Shown here piece by piece: positions 24,440-33,074 of a stretch of 64,000 bases of DNA. Each line of letters starts with the position of its first letter. The stretch's first letter is position 1. The stretch is taken from NCBI RefSeq assembly GCF_039614845.1, contig NZ_JBDIML010000001.1:434001-498000 (forward strand), in the 5' to 3' direction. The translations under genes and the position numbers were made by a program. The notes beneath the pieces were generated by a model that saw only the letters and a list, made by a program, of their open reading frames with translations, was not told the origin of the DNA and made no database searches. The stretch comes from Ornithinibacillus xuwenensis (GTDB lineage: Bacteria; Bacillota; Bacilli; Bacillales; Amphibacillaceae).

Positions 24440-24550
24440 CTGTTTCAGTTCAGGTAATTGGACTTATCTTCAACATGGTACCAGAATAAGTAATCTCTAT
24501 GCCGGGAGTAGGCGTATTTATATATTTTTTGAAAGTTGGTATTAAAATAA

Positions 24551-24853
24551 ATGAGAATATGGTTTTTAGTTGGTTTATTATTGGTGTTTCTATCAATTAT
24601 AGTTGCTATGATAACAGGATATTTTGAAATAGTAGTATTTTTTAATTTAATTGTAGGATCAATTAGTTTCGTTATTGCACTTTATATGCACATTGGACTT
24701 ATATGGCTTTATCGTTATAATCAATTTAGTAATAATCATGGTTATGCTGATTATAAGGACAGGAATCGTCTGAAATATAAATTTGTTGCATTTGGTTTAC
24801 CGAATGTTTTAGTTGGTTGGATAGTAAACCGAGTATTTGATATTTGGACCTAG
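24551..24853 (+). CDS. Three-helix membrane protein, perhaps DUF5316-related
   Basis: A 100-residue membrane protein with segments at about 3-22, 28-55 and 76-95. The stretch DYKDRNRLKYKFVAFGLPNVLVG recalls the C-terminal part of DUF5316 proteins, but the match is only partial. No ribosome binding site is visible before ATG 24551, so expression is uncertain. Confidence 0.5.
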   Translation: MRIWFLVGLLLVFLSIIVAMITGYFEIVVFFNLIVGSISFVIALYMHIGLIWLYRYNQFSNNHGYADYKDRNRLKYKFVAFGLPNVLVGWIVNRVFDIWT

Positions 24854-24991
24854 TAGAAATGTATATTGTATAGTCAGCCATTATGATGAGTTCATCAATC
24901 GAACCATATAGTTGAAGAATAAGCTTTTATATATACTAGAAACTATATGGAATGATAATTATAAAATATTTATAAAAAGTGAGGACCCACA

Positions 24992-25732
24992 ATGATTGCA
25001 AAAACTGAAGAAGATTTTAATGGATTAAAAGAGATTGGTAAAATTTGTGGAGCAATTCGGGATGAGTTAGTCCAATGCACTAAACCTGGAATTACTACAA
25101 AAGAACTTGATAAAATCGCTGCGGATATGTTTGAAAAAGTAGAAGCGCAATCTGCTCCAAAGGGAGAATATGATTTCCCTGGATATACGTGCATTAGTAT
25201 AAATGAAGAAGTAGCTCATGGAATTCCGAGTGAACGGATCATTCAAGAAGGGGACTTGGTAAACATTGATGTTTCAGGTTCAAAAAACGGGTATTTCGCA
25301 GATACTGGTGTTTCCTTTGTGGTTGGAAAGGGAGAGGTAATTCTGCAGAAAATATGTGATGTTGCTAAAGAAGCGTTCGAGGCTGGACTTGATAAGGCAA
25401 AACCAGGTTCGAAAAAAAGCGCACTTGGTAAAGCTGCACACAATATAGCGAAAAAGCACGGATTAACGGTCATTAAGAATCTTACTGGTCATGGTGTTGG
25501 GCGCTCCATTCATGAAGCGCCCGATCATATTTTAAATTACTTCTCTCGCTGGGATGACGAGATTCTAAAAGATGGTATGGTAATTGCCTTTGAGCCTTTC
25601 ATCTCTACCTTGGAAGAGGAGGTTTACCTATCAGAAGATGGGTGGACCTATCTAACCGATGAAAGCTTTGTGGCTCAATATGAACATACGATTATTCTTA
25701 CAAAGGAAGGACCGATCATTACTACATTGTAA
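24992..25732 (+). CDS. map: Type I methionine aminopeptidase, accessory copy
   Basis: A 246-residue enzyme that removes the initiator methionine from new proteins. All metal ligands are visible: Asp93 (NIDVSG), Asp104 (FADTGVSF), His167 (TGHGVGRSIHEAP), Glu201 (FEPF) and Glu231 (QYEHTIIL), with substrate-site His76 (VAHGIP). It lacks the ribosomal-protein context of the housekeeping map gene, and its FADTG differs from the usual GDT, as in Bacillus subtilis YflG-type paralogs. GAGGACC precedes ATG. It appears monocistronic. Confidence 0.9.
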   Translation: MIAKTEEDFNGLKEIGKICGAIRDELVQCTKPGITTKELDKIAADMFEKVEAQSAPKGEYDFPGYTCISINEEVAHGIPSERIIQEGDLVNIDVSGSKNGYFADTGVSFVVGKGEVILQKICDVAKEAFEAGLDKAKPGSKKSALGKAAHNIAKKHGLTVIKNLTGHGVGRSIHEAPDHILNYFSRWDDEILKDGMVIAFEPFISTLEEEVYLSEDGWTYLTDESFVAQYEHTIILTKEGPIITTL

Positions 25733-25818
25733 CTACATCTGGTTCAGGTTGATTCAGAAGTATCTTCTCTGTTTCTTATTTACTCTAGATTACACTAGCT
25801 AATGAAAGAGGTTATCAA

Positions 25819-26448
25819 ATGAATTTAAAAGAAATAATTGCTCAATTATTATTGGAGCGAACCAATTTAGATGTAATAGATCGACCTTTTATTGTTGGTA
25901 TTGACGGGTTAGGAGGAGCTGGAAAGACAACATTTGTAAATGAAATGGAGAAAGGATTAACGAATCAGGATTGTCAACTAGTGGTTTTACATATTGATGA
26001 TTATATTGTAAGAAAAAACAAACGGTACAATACAGGGCATGAGGAATGGTTTGAATATTATTATTTACAATGGGACATAAAATTGCTTGCGAAGGTTTTT
26101 TTTGAAAAAATGCATCAAGATTTTCGAAATGTATCTTTACCTTTATATAATAACAAGACAGATTCAATTTCTCTAAAATCCACTAATATCAGACCTAACA
26201 GTATTGTTCTGATAGAGGGTGTTTTCCTGCAAAGAATAGAATGGAGAGATTTCTTTGATTTTGTAATATTTATTGAATGCTCCCGCAAATTACGTATGGA
26301 AAGAGTGTTAAACCGTGATGCGTATATTGGAAATCAAAAAGAAAGGTTAAGTAAATATCAAAGAAGATATTGGCTGGGTGAAGAGCATTACCTAAAAACT
26401 GAAAACCCAATAGAGAAAGCAGATGCTATCTATAATGCTATTTCCTAA
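25819..26448 (+). CDS. Uridine-kinase-like P-loop kinase
   Basis: A 209-residue P-loop kinase. Walker A is GIDGLGGAGKTTF (about 27-39), LHIDDYIV is the acceptor-binding strand with a DD pair as in uridine kinases, and VLIEGVFLQ is the Walker-B-like strand. The lid region is RKLRMERVLNRDAYIG and the end is EKADAIYN. The natural substrate is unknown. GAGGTTATCAA precedes ATG. An ACACTAGCTAATGAAAG sequence just upstream resembles the repeat's 5' box. Confidence 0.75.
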   Translation: MNLKEIIAQLLLERTNLDVIDRPFIVGIDGLGGAGKTTFVNEMEKGLTNQDCQLVVLHIDDYIVRKNKRYNTGHEEWFEYYYLQWDIKLLAKVFFEKMHQDFRNVSLPLYNNKTDSISLKSTNIRPNSIVLIEGVFLQRIEWRDFFDFVIFIECSRKLRMERVLNRDAYIGNQKERLSKYQRRYWLGEEHYLKTENPIEKADAIYNAIS

Positions 26449-26493
26449 GAATTTTTCTTCGTACATCGAAATACTTGCGAAATACATATTCAA

Positions 26494-26595
26494 GCTGCAT
26501 CAATAGTGAATTAAGAGATCATCAGCTGATGGTCTTTTGTTTTTGAAATTAAATAATATGGTATTATTTAATTGGATAATATTGTAATTTATAAA
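26494..26595 (+). repeat. Dispersed repeat, copy 11, with perfect terminator
   Basis: Box GCTGCATCAATAGTGAATTAAG, then GATCATC (26517-26523) AGCT GATGGTC (26528-26534) and TTTTGTTTTT. The core is poor (TTGGATAATATTGTAATTTA, 26573-26592). The next gene starts about 95 nt later. Confidence 0.75.
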
Positions 26596-26687
26596 AAATG
26601 TTTGCGTTTCTTAAGTAAATAAGGAAACATTTGGTATTTAACTAATAGGGTATAATTAAGTTTCGATAATAAAAAGGGGGAATAAAT

Positions 26688-26888
26688 GTGTCAAAAGGTT
26701 TAAAGGTTATGTTGTTTTGGTCACTGATTTTTCCGGTTATTGTAACTGTTCTCCGTATTATTATCGATTTTTTCTTAGGCAGGGATATTGAATTACTCTC
26801 ATACACGGCTGTTTTTCTAGGTTTCGTTGTTGGGGGAATAATCTTTGTTGGGCCACTAAATTACCTTATCCACAAATCAAAAAAATGA
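26688..26888 (+). CDS. Small two-helix membrane protein
   Basis: A 66-residue protein with helices at about 6-25 and 36-58 and a basic end HKSKK. GTG 26688 is preceded by AAAAGGGGG. It follows repeat copy 11. Unknown function. Confidence 0.6.
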   Translation: MSKGLKVMLFWSLIFPVIVTVLRIIIDFFLGRDIELLSYTAVFLGFVVGGIIFVGPLNYLIHKSKK

Positions 26889-26982
26889 TAACGTTAAAAG
26901 TGCTGTATTTACTAGGGGGAGCAATTAATGAATGAGGTAATCCAATAAGGGAGACTCTTCTACTGAAAAAACTCATTTTGTT

Positions 26983-27012
26983 TTTGGAATATTATGGTAG
27001 TATAAAGAGGAG
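26983..27012 (+). repeat. Dispersed-repeat core, copy 12
   Basis: TTTGGAATATTATGGTAGTA lies at 26984-27003, with a T-rich stretch before it but no good hairpin. It is about 55 nt before the DUF3885 gene. Confidence 0.65.
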
Positions 27013-27058
27013 CTATGGATAGAATGTTGATGAATTATGAATCTTTTGGGAGAATACG

Positions 27059-27985
27059 ATGGAGTTATATAATCAATTAAGAAAAAGAATTAATAATTGG
27101 ATGCGTTTTGAGTTAGGACTAGTTGAGTTAGCTGATAGTGAATATTTTAAAGAAATCCAATATCGAGCAAAATCTATTTTTAACTTTCTTTTTAACGATA
27201 GTGATACCATTTGGTTAGTGGCAACTGTTAGTAACTATATTGATAATAAGGAAATGGATTTACCCCATATTAAACGCTTTCTAAGAAACGAAAAATTAAT
27301 TTACACCCTCCAGTGTACAACTATACCTTATGAATATGGTGAAGAAGATATAGAAATGAGATCCATCCAATATAGTATAAAAGTCAATAAAAGTGATATA
27401 CGATTAGACTATTTAACTGAGGCAATTAGTAATAAAGATTTCGCTCGGAAACCTAAAATTAACGATAACCACAATCTATCATTTGTGAACGAAACAAAAG
27501 GGATTTTATTTCACATGTATGATGACCGTGGATGTGATGTATTTAGTTCTAATAAAGATATCCTTCTACCATTATATCAAAAGTATAGGAAATGGATTTT
27601 AGATTATAATCGTGTAGAAATCGATAACAGTTTTAAAAGAGGGCTATTCAATTACTACGAAACCACTGAAGAAAAAGTAAATAGGCTTGATACAAACGAA
27701 CAAAAAGTAAAAGAAACGAAAATTAACCTATTTCAGGTCAATACATGTTCCATTACGCACTCTCTAGAAATACCAAGTTTATATGCAGAAGAATGTGTCG
27801 GAGAAATAAGTGAAACAGGATTTAAAATCACTTATGAAGAAAAAAATAATAACAGTACAATTCTTAATGTAACTAAAACAGAGGCGTTGGCACTTGTAGA
27901 TTATCAAACGGAGCTCATGTCTTTATATTCTAAAAAATATAAAGGTGTGTACAAAGGTTGGTCTGTGGAAGAGCTTTCTTATTAG
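27059..27985 (+). CDS. DUF3885 domain protein
   Basis: A 308-residue soluble protein. The DUF3885 signature is in the middle: HMYDDRGCDVFSSNKDILLP (about residues 161-180) followed by LYQKYRKWILDYNR. Upstream is the domain's helical first half (LRKRINNWMRFELG, IQYRAKSIFNFLF). The last 80 residues (KINLFQVNTCSITHSLEIPS to EELSY) are a separate helical extension. Proteins of this family lie in highly variable loci of Bacillus and are sometimes linked to polymorphic toxins, but no toxin or secretion signal is visible here. ATG with GGGAG upstream. Confidence 0.75.
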   Translation: MELYNQLRKRINNWMRFELGLVELADSEYFKEIQYRAKSIFNFLFNDSDTIWLVATVSNYIDNKEMDLPHIKRFLRNEKLIYTLQCTTIPYEYGEEDIEMRSIQYSIKVNKSDIRLDYLTEAISNKDFARKPKINDNHNLSFVNETKGILFHMYDDRGCDVFSSNKDILLPLYQKYRKWILDYNRVEIDNSFKRGLFNYYETTEEKVNRLDTNEQKVKETKINLFQVNTCSITHSLEIPSLYAEECVGEISETGFKITYEEKNNNSTILNVTKTEALALVDYQTELMSLYSKKYKGVYKGWSVEELSY

Positions 27986-28112
27986 AGGTAATGTGATGGA
28001 AATACTTTCTGATCCGTTTCCAACCTAAATCAAGGTTTTTCATACACAATCCGAAAACTGAAACGTTTGAGTAGTGTCTATATTTAAACTGTTTATTGTG
28101 AGGAGAATAGAT

Positions 28113-28394
28113 TTGAAAACAAAAGTGTTTTTATTAAGTCTTTTAGTATCCTATATCACTATTTTTCTATTCCCTGTAGTGATTGAAGGTGATATCCTTC
28201 TAGGATATCCAATTAATTTTATAACATTATTTGATATTAATGAGTGGTACAAAAGTCCTTTATCTGTAGTTAATCCTTTCAATATAGTGAATATTAGTTT
28301 AAATGTTCTGTCTTTTGTATTGAATGCGATGATTTATTTTTTTATTATTTTACTTGGTGTAAAGATGTACAAAAAAACGAAGCCGTATATTTAA
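28113..28394 (+). CDS. Membrane protein of two to three helices
   Basis: A 93-residue protein with hydrophobic stretches at about 4-24, 28-40 and 62-82 and basic end KMYKKTKPYI. TTG 28113 follows GAGGAGA by about 6 nt and is preferred over GTG 28074. Unknown function. Confidence 0.55.
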   Translation: MKTKVFLLSLLVSYITIFLFPVVIEGDILLGYPINFITLFDINEWYKSPLSVVNPFNIVNISLNVLSFVLNAMIYFFIILLGVKMYKKTKPYI

Positions 28395-28546
28395 ACAAAG
28401 ATATTAGAATCTACTCCAATAAAATTGGTGATGGAGTTAATTATTAAAATCAAAGAAAGAACCAATTAACAAGAAAATATTATTACAGTATGATTATTAC
28501 AGATTTTGTTTATAAGACATCTATCTGGGAATAAGTAATATTTCAA

Positions 28547-28580
28547 AAAGACATGGATAACTATCCATGTCTTTATTTGA
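28547..28580. terminator. Bidirectional terminator
   Basis: AAAGACATGGAT (28547-28558), loop AACT, ATCCATGTCTTT (28563-28574): a perfect 12-bp stem with T-runs on both sides, ending the minus-strand NlpC/P60 gene and possibly the plus-strand gene. Confidence 0.85.
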
Positions 28581-28587
28581 ATACTCT

Positions 28588-29649
28588 TTATTGTATAACT
28601 CGCTTACTAAATAAATAATTCTTTGACCAATAAGGGTTCTGTAACACGTTTTCAGTAATCGTTACGCCTTTAGAAGATGATGCGTGAATCATATTGCCAT
28701 TTCCCATATAAATGCCAACATGTCCGACTCTACCATCTGAGTATAATTCAGGAGTAGTAAAGAACATTAAATCTCCCTTTTGAAGGTTGGCTACTTTTGC
28801 CCCGACTGATGCCTGATCTCTTGATACTCTGGGTATTTCAACTCCACTATTTAAAAACAGAAATTGAATATAAGAAGAACAATCAAATAGCTCAGGTGCC
28901 TCTGAGAGTGATGCACCAAATTTATATTGTGCGCCTATATACTTTTTCGCTTCATTTATGATGTTGTCTACTAAATTTGTGCCACTCGGTTGCTTCGCTA
29001 TCTTTGGCTGCTGATGTTCTTTTGCTGGTTCACGTTCCTGTACTTGGTTTTTTGGTGGCAATTTTAATTTTTGTCCAATATAGATTGTATTAGAAGTCAT
29101 GTCATTAACTGCTCTTAACAATTCTAGGTTTGTATGATAGGCTTTTGCTATTCGCCATAACGTGTCACCTTTTTGTACAAGATGATAATTTGCTGGAGTG
29201 GTTATTCGGATTGAACCATCGGATTTCTGAAAGGCAATATCCGCATTAAATAAAACACCCGCACTTGATAATGGTAAGTATCCTGTCTTTTCAATATCTG
29301 TCCATAATGGAGGTTTAATATTGATATACCCATCTCCACGTTTCGCTCTTGTTCCACCCATTGTAACTCTTATCATAGTTGAGCCATCTGTCAGTTGATA
29401 AGTTTTGGTGTCTTCTTCAAAAATAATGTGATTATATCCCAATATTTTTGAAATGTAGATGATTGGAACATAGTACTCCCCATTATATTGAATTGGATTG
29501 ATACCATTTACAATTTTTCCGTTTACATATACTCCAGCAGTAGGAACCTGTTTAAGTTCAGCTGCAACTGTAAAAGGATTGGAGAGTAAAGTGGAAAAGA
29601 CTAATGATAAAAACAGCAACAGATTTAAACTTTTTCCTTTTAACCTCAT
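28588..29649 (-). CDS. Secreted LysM and NlpC/P60 peptidoglycan endopeptidase
   Basis: A 353-residue cell-wall hydrolase. Order: signal peptide (about 1-29); a copper-amine-oxidase-N-like domain (VYVNGKIVNGINPIQYNGEYYVPIIYISKILG read in parts, to about 150); one LysM repeat (YHLVQKGDTLWRIAKAYHTN to IYIGQKLKLP, about 155-199); a linker; and an NlpC/P60 domain with catalytic Cys257 (FDCSSY), His310 (GHVGIY) and His322 (MIHASS). It should cleave gamma-D-Glu-meso-DAP bonds, binding wall through LysM. GGAG precedes the start on the minus strand. It has its own terminator. Confidence 0.9.
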   Translation of the reverse strand: MRLKGKSLNLLLFLSLVFSTLLSNPFTVAAELKQVPTAGVYVNGKIVNGINPIQYNGEYYVPIIYISKILGYNHIIFEEDTKTYQLTDGSTMIRVTMGGTRAKRGDGYINIKPPLWTDIEKTGYLPLSSAGVLFNADIAFQKSDGSIRITTPANYHLVQKGDTLWRIAKAYHTNLELLRAVNDMTSNTIYIGQKLKLPPKNQVQEREPAKEHQQPKIAKQPSGTNLVDNIINEAKKYIGAQYKFGASLSEAPELFDCSSYIQFLFLNSGVEIPRVSRDQASVGAKVANLQKGDLMFFTTPELYSDGRVGHVGIYMGNGNMIHASSSKGVTITENVLQNPYWSKNYLFSKRVIQ

Positions 29650-29970
29650 ATCACATCTCCTTTATAAAGTTAGCTCTATATTAATAATTTGTTTATAGAA
29701 AAAAATTATACCGAAAAGAAAGCATTTTTATTGTCATTTCCGTTTTGAAACATATTTATCAAATATTGAATGAAAGATGGAGGGAGAAATCAATAGTATC
29801 ATAGGAGCGCTTAAACTATTTGAAACTGAAAGCAGATAGTAACACTAATTGGCTTATACTTTTGCAAGTTCCTAAGAATATTTTTGTAATATTATGTTAG
29901 GGTTAAAATGGAAGTATTATTTATAATGCGTAGATTAATGGAAATTAAAAAATAAGAGGGGTGATGTTCT
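29650..29970. other. Divergent intergenic region with repeat core copy 13
   Basis: No gene. It carries the minus-strand hydrolase leader and, at 29885-29905, a dispersed-repeat core for the rightward gene. Confidence 0.5.
29883..29908 (+). repeat. Dispersed-repeat core, copy 13
   Basis: TTGTAATATTATGTTAGGGT matches the core with a few changes and lies about 65 nt before the next start codon. Confidence 0.6.
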
Positions 29971-30306
29971 GTGTTTATATTAACAATTGCAGTACTACTA
30001 TTTACTATTTTGGCCTTGTTGAATATTTTTTCTGTAAAGCGTTCTCTTCTTATTACTCTTATTCTTGGATTTTTTCTTTCAGTCGTATCCACTGTTAGTT
30101 TAGGATTAAATTATAAAGCAAGTTTTGGTGACCAAGATGGGATTGCAATAACTAATAATGTAAGTTATTGGATAATAACCGATGGAGTTCGCTGGTCTCA
30201 AACTTTGTTTAAGGAATATTTTATTTACTCCTTAACTGCTACGATAGTTATTGCAATTCTAGTGATAGGCAGTCTTTTATTGAATAAGAACACCAGGACG
30301 ACATAA
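29971..30306 (+). CDS. Three-helix membrane protein
   Basis: A 111-residue protein with hydrophobic segments at about 1-15, 21-42 and 80-103 and a loop YKASFGDQDGIAITNNVSYW. GTG 29971 has GAGGGGTGA upstream. It follows repeat core copy 13. Unknown function. Confidence 0.6.
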   Translation: MFILTIAVLLFTILALLNIFSVKRSLLITLILGFFLSVVSTVSLGLNYKASFGDQDGIAITNNVSYWIITDGVRWSQTLFKEYFIYSLTATIVIAILVIGSLLLNKNTRTT

Positions 30307-30489
30307 TCCTTTTCTGAATTAGGGAAAAGTGTTGAGAAATAGGCATTTAATATTTTGTAATGGGAGTGGAATTATCTAAAATAATTAGGATTATATTGGA
30401 AAGAATGCACGTCAAGTAAGGGTAAGATAGAAAGGGACGAACCTAATTAAGTGAGCTTTTAGTAAGCTCTAAATCGCTCAATAAATATA

Positions 30490-30522
30490 AAAAAGCCGTT
30501 CTAAATAAATCGGCTTTTTTTC
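30490..30522. terminator. Bidirectional terminator
   Basis: AAAAAGCCG (30490-30498) and CGGCTTTTTTT (30511-30521) form a stem with T-runs in both directions. It ends the tetR gene on the minus strand. Confidence 0.8.
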
Positions 30523-30531
30523 GTTGAGTAC

Positions 30532-31152
30532 TTATGAGTTAGAATTATACATATAGATTTGAATAATATTTTTTACAGATTTATCATATAAGGATTTTGC
30601 TGCTTCAGAACTTTCTATATGCCCTCCTTGATAGAGGTGAATGACTCCATGTAATGATGCCCATATAATCCGGACAACTTCAAGAGGGTCTTTCTCCGCG
30701 ATTAACTCTGCTTCAATCGCCTCAATAATAACTTGAGTGAATTGCTCCAATGCTGTGTTTGTAGCCTGTATACTTTCTTCCTCTGGCTTAAACTCACCAA
30801 AAGCACCACCAAACATTAACTGATAATAACTCGTATAATTGTGGCTGAAATCCCAATAAGCTTCACATAGGGCTTGAAGATAGTCTTCCATATTATTCTG
30901 CCTGTTAACTGATTTAAATGAATTGGCTAATACGTTACAGCCTTCTAGGTATAGAAGTTTAATCAATCCATCCTTATTATGGAATAAATTATAAATTATT
31001 TTAGTAGAACACTCCATCTTGTCTGCAACCCTTCGAATAGTGACTGCCTCGGGCCCTTGTTCCTGTAAAATCATTGCAGCAACATCTACAATGGTCTGTT
31101 TTATATTTTCAGTATATTGTTGTTTGGATTCAGAATAAGTTTTGAAGTTCAT
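30532..31152 (-). CDS. TetR-family transcriptional repressor
   Basis: A 206-residue regulator. The N-terminal helix-turn-helix is VTIRRVADKMECSTKIIYNLFHNKDGLIKLLY (in parts, about residues 38-69), preceded by helix VDVAAMILQEQG. The C-terminal ligand domain of the TetR_C type follows (FTQVIIEAIEAELIAEKDPLEVVRIIWASLHGVIHLY). It is divergent from a short-chain dehydrogenase. The intergenic region carries two GAAAC-N3-GTTTC palindromes, one near each start, so it likely represses both genes. Confidence 0.85.
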   Translation of the reverse strand: MNFKTYSESKQQYTENIKQTIVDVAAMILQEQGPEAVTIRRVADKMECSTKIIYNLFHNKDGLIKLLYLEGCNVLANSFKSVNRQNNMEDYLQALCEAYWDFSHNYTSYYQLMFGGAFGEFKPEEESIQATNTALEQFTQVIIEAIEAELIAEKDPLEVVRIIWASLHGVIHLYQGGHIESSEAAKSLYDKSVKNIIQIYMYNSNS

Positions 31153-31185
31153 GTGATGTCACCCTCAAATCATTCAGATTTAGTG

Positions 31186-31200
31186 AGAAACATTGTTTCT
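31186..31200. promoter_or_regulatory. TetR operator candidate, tetR side
   Basis: AGAAACATTGTTTCT is a 15-bp palindrome 33 nt from the tetR start codon. The same GAAAC-N3-GTTTC pattern recurs at 31283-31295. Confidence 0.75.
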
Positions 31201-31251
31201 ACATCTGTACTATACTGTAATTATTTACAGCTAGTCAAACAGTAGACATTA

Positions 31252-31296
31252 GTTTCCAATTAGGATACAATGATACCAATTGGAAACGCTGTTTCT
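31252..31296. promoter_or_regulatory. TetR operator candidate, dehydrogenase side, with larger inverted repeat
   Basis: GAAACGCTGTTTC (31283-31295) repeats the operator pattern. Its left arm is also part of the longer inverted repeat GTTTCCAATT (31252-31261) / AATTGGAAAC (31278-31287), so one dimer site and a potential cruciform overlap. Confidence 0.7.
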
Positions 31297-31325
31297 GACA
31301 AAGATAAAATGAAAGGGTTGATGGA

Positions 31326-32114
31326 ATGAAACAAGTTAACAACAAATGGGCACTAATTACAGGTGCTTCATCAGGTATAGGGGAAGCATTTGCCAATGAA
31401 TTAGCAAAGAAAGGTAGTCATTTGATTTTAACCGCTCGTTCAGAATCAAAACTTAATGACCTTGCGCGGAAACTTACGGAAAAATATAACATTCAAACAG
31501 AGGTTATTGTTTCTAATCTTTCCCTAGCAGGGGCTCCAGAAGAACTCTATCAAGAATGTAAAGATCGTGGGCGAAGTGTTGATATTTTAGTAAATAATGC
31601 TGGATTTGCTACACATGGACTACTTGAGAATCAGTCCTTAGAAAGAAACCATGATCAAATTATGCTTAACGTGATGTCGCTCGTAGAGCTTACGCATTTA
31701 TTCTTACCGGAAATGCTAGAAAATCGAAACGGGGTAGTCATTAATGTGTCATCCACAGCAGCATTCCAACCAGCCCCATATATGGCTGTTTATGGAGCAA
31801 CCAAGGCTTTTGTTCTTTCGTTTACCCAGGCATTATGGGAGGAAAATCGTAAACGTGGTATACGATTTCTTACATTATGTCCTGGCTCAACAGAAACAGC
31901 ATTTTTTGACACTGTAGGCACAACTGATGCAGTAGTAGGAAAGAAGGCGAGTCCTAAGCATGTTGTAGATGTTGCACTTAAATCACTTGGCACTAGTCAT
32001 TCCTATGTGGTTGCAGGGCGTAGGAATTATTTAGTTTCACAACTAAATCGCTTTCTTCCAAAAAAATTAATGCTAAGACAGGTTAGCGGTTTATTACATC
32101 CAACTAATAAGTGA
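31326..32114 (+). CDS. Short-chain dehydrogenase/reductase
   Basis: A 262-residue SDR enzyme. The cofactor motif is TGASSGIGEAFANEL (residues 13-27), the structural NNAG is in VNNAGFATHG near 89-98, and the catalytic set is Ser in INVSSTAAF (about 141) with YGATK (Tyr about 157, Lys about 161). The order matches the DltE/YqjQ-type 'classical' SDRs. The physiological substrate is unknown. It is controlled with the divergent TetR gene. An IS3 element is inserted 40 bp after its stop, inside the loop of its terminator. Confidence 0.9.
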   Translation: MKQVNNKWALITGASSGIGEAFANELAKKGSHLILTARSESKLNDLARKLTEKYNIQTEVIVSNLSLAGAPEELYQECKDRGRSVDILVNNAGFATHGLLENQSLERNHDQIMLNVMSLVELTHLFLPEMLENRNGVVINVSSTAAFQPAPYMAVYGATKAFVLSFTQALWEENRKRGIRFLTLCPGSTETAFFDTVGTTDAVVGKKASPKHVVDVALKSLGTSHSYVVAGRRNYLVSQLNRFLPKKLMLRQVSGLLHPTNK

Positions 32115-32199
32115 TTCATAAAATATTGTAACTATTTGTATAGGTGACTTACTTGAACTGCCCCCTGTCAAGTAGACAGTGGAAATAATAAAAAAGGAC

Positions 32200-33000
32200 T
32201 TAAGCGGCTTTAGCTCTGTATTCATTAGGGCTAAGGCCGTTTAATCGTTCTTGATATCTTTCATTGTTGTAGAAGTAGATGTACTCATCTATTGCTTTAG
32301 TGAGTTCCTCAAAAGTCTCATACCTATGTAAATAATACTTCTCACATTTCAGTGTTCCCCAAAACGATTCCATTGGACCGTTATCAATACATCTACCTAC
32401 ACGAGACATACTGTGTGTCATTTTCGCTTCATCTATCCTCCCTTTAAATCCATAAGAGGTGTACTGGAATCCACGATCACTATGAATTAATGGGTGCTCT
32501 CCATTCAATAATTTAGTAGCTTGATCGATTGTCTGAAAGACAAGTTTATTATTATTGGAACATCCTAATATATAGCTCACAATGGAACCATCATATAAAT
32601 CTAAAATGGCACTTAGATATGCTTTCTTGGAACCATATTTGAATTCAGTGACATCGGTTACCCATTTTTCATTTGGGTTTTCAGCTTGGAATTTACGATT
32701 TAGTAAATTCTCTGCAAGATGTTGAGGATTCGAATGTTTATATCGCTTCTTCTTTCTACGTATAACGGATTGAATCCCGGCAATCCCCATTAGTCTATAA
32801 ATTCGCTTTTCGTTAAAAGTTTGGTCAAACTTACGATTTATGTTTAAGGTCATTCTTCGATAACCATATATTCCCTCTACATTCTTATGTGTAATTTTCA
32901 TTTCTTGCATGATTTCTGTATTCTGAAGTTCTCTTTGTGAAGGTTTGCGTCTAAGCCATTTATAATAAGCAGCTCGGGAAATACCAGCGATATTACACAA
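32200..33000 (-). CDS. IS3-family transposase, OrfB (DDE integrase part)
   Basis: A 266-residue catalytic part from the apparent ATG 33000. An HTH_21 segment comes first (YYKWLRRKPSQRE...IYGYRRMTLNI). The DDE residues are Asp in WVTDVTEFKYG, Asp in LIHSDRGFQYTS and Glu in DNGPMESFWGTLKCEK. The same frame stays open rightward past 33000 to the OrfA stop (reading QVRFEDKYIAIRELHEKDN). OrfB is therefore probably made as an OrfAB fusion by a -1 frameshift at the AAAAT before the OrfA stop. Confidence 0.85.
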   Translation of the reverse strand: MCNIAGISRAAYYKWLRRKPSQRELQNTEIMQEMKITHKNVEGIYGYRRMTLNINRKFDQTFNEKRIYRLMGIAGIQSVIRRKKKRYKHSNPQHLAENLLNRKFQAENPNEKWVTDVTEFKYGSKKAYLSAILDLYDGSIVSYILGCSNNNKLVFQTIDQATKLLNGEHPLIHSDRGFQYTSYGFKGRIDEAKMTHSMSRVGRCIDNGPMESFWGTLKCEKYYLHRYETFEELTKAIDEYIYFYNNERYQERLNGLSPNEYRAKAA

Positions 33001-33074
33001 TAAAACAATACTTAAATTATCCTTCTCATGAAGTTCCCTAATCGCAATATATTTATCTTCAAATCTTACTTGGC

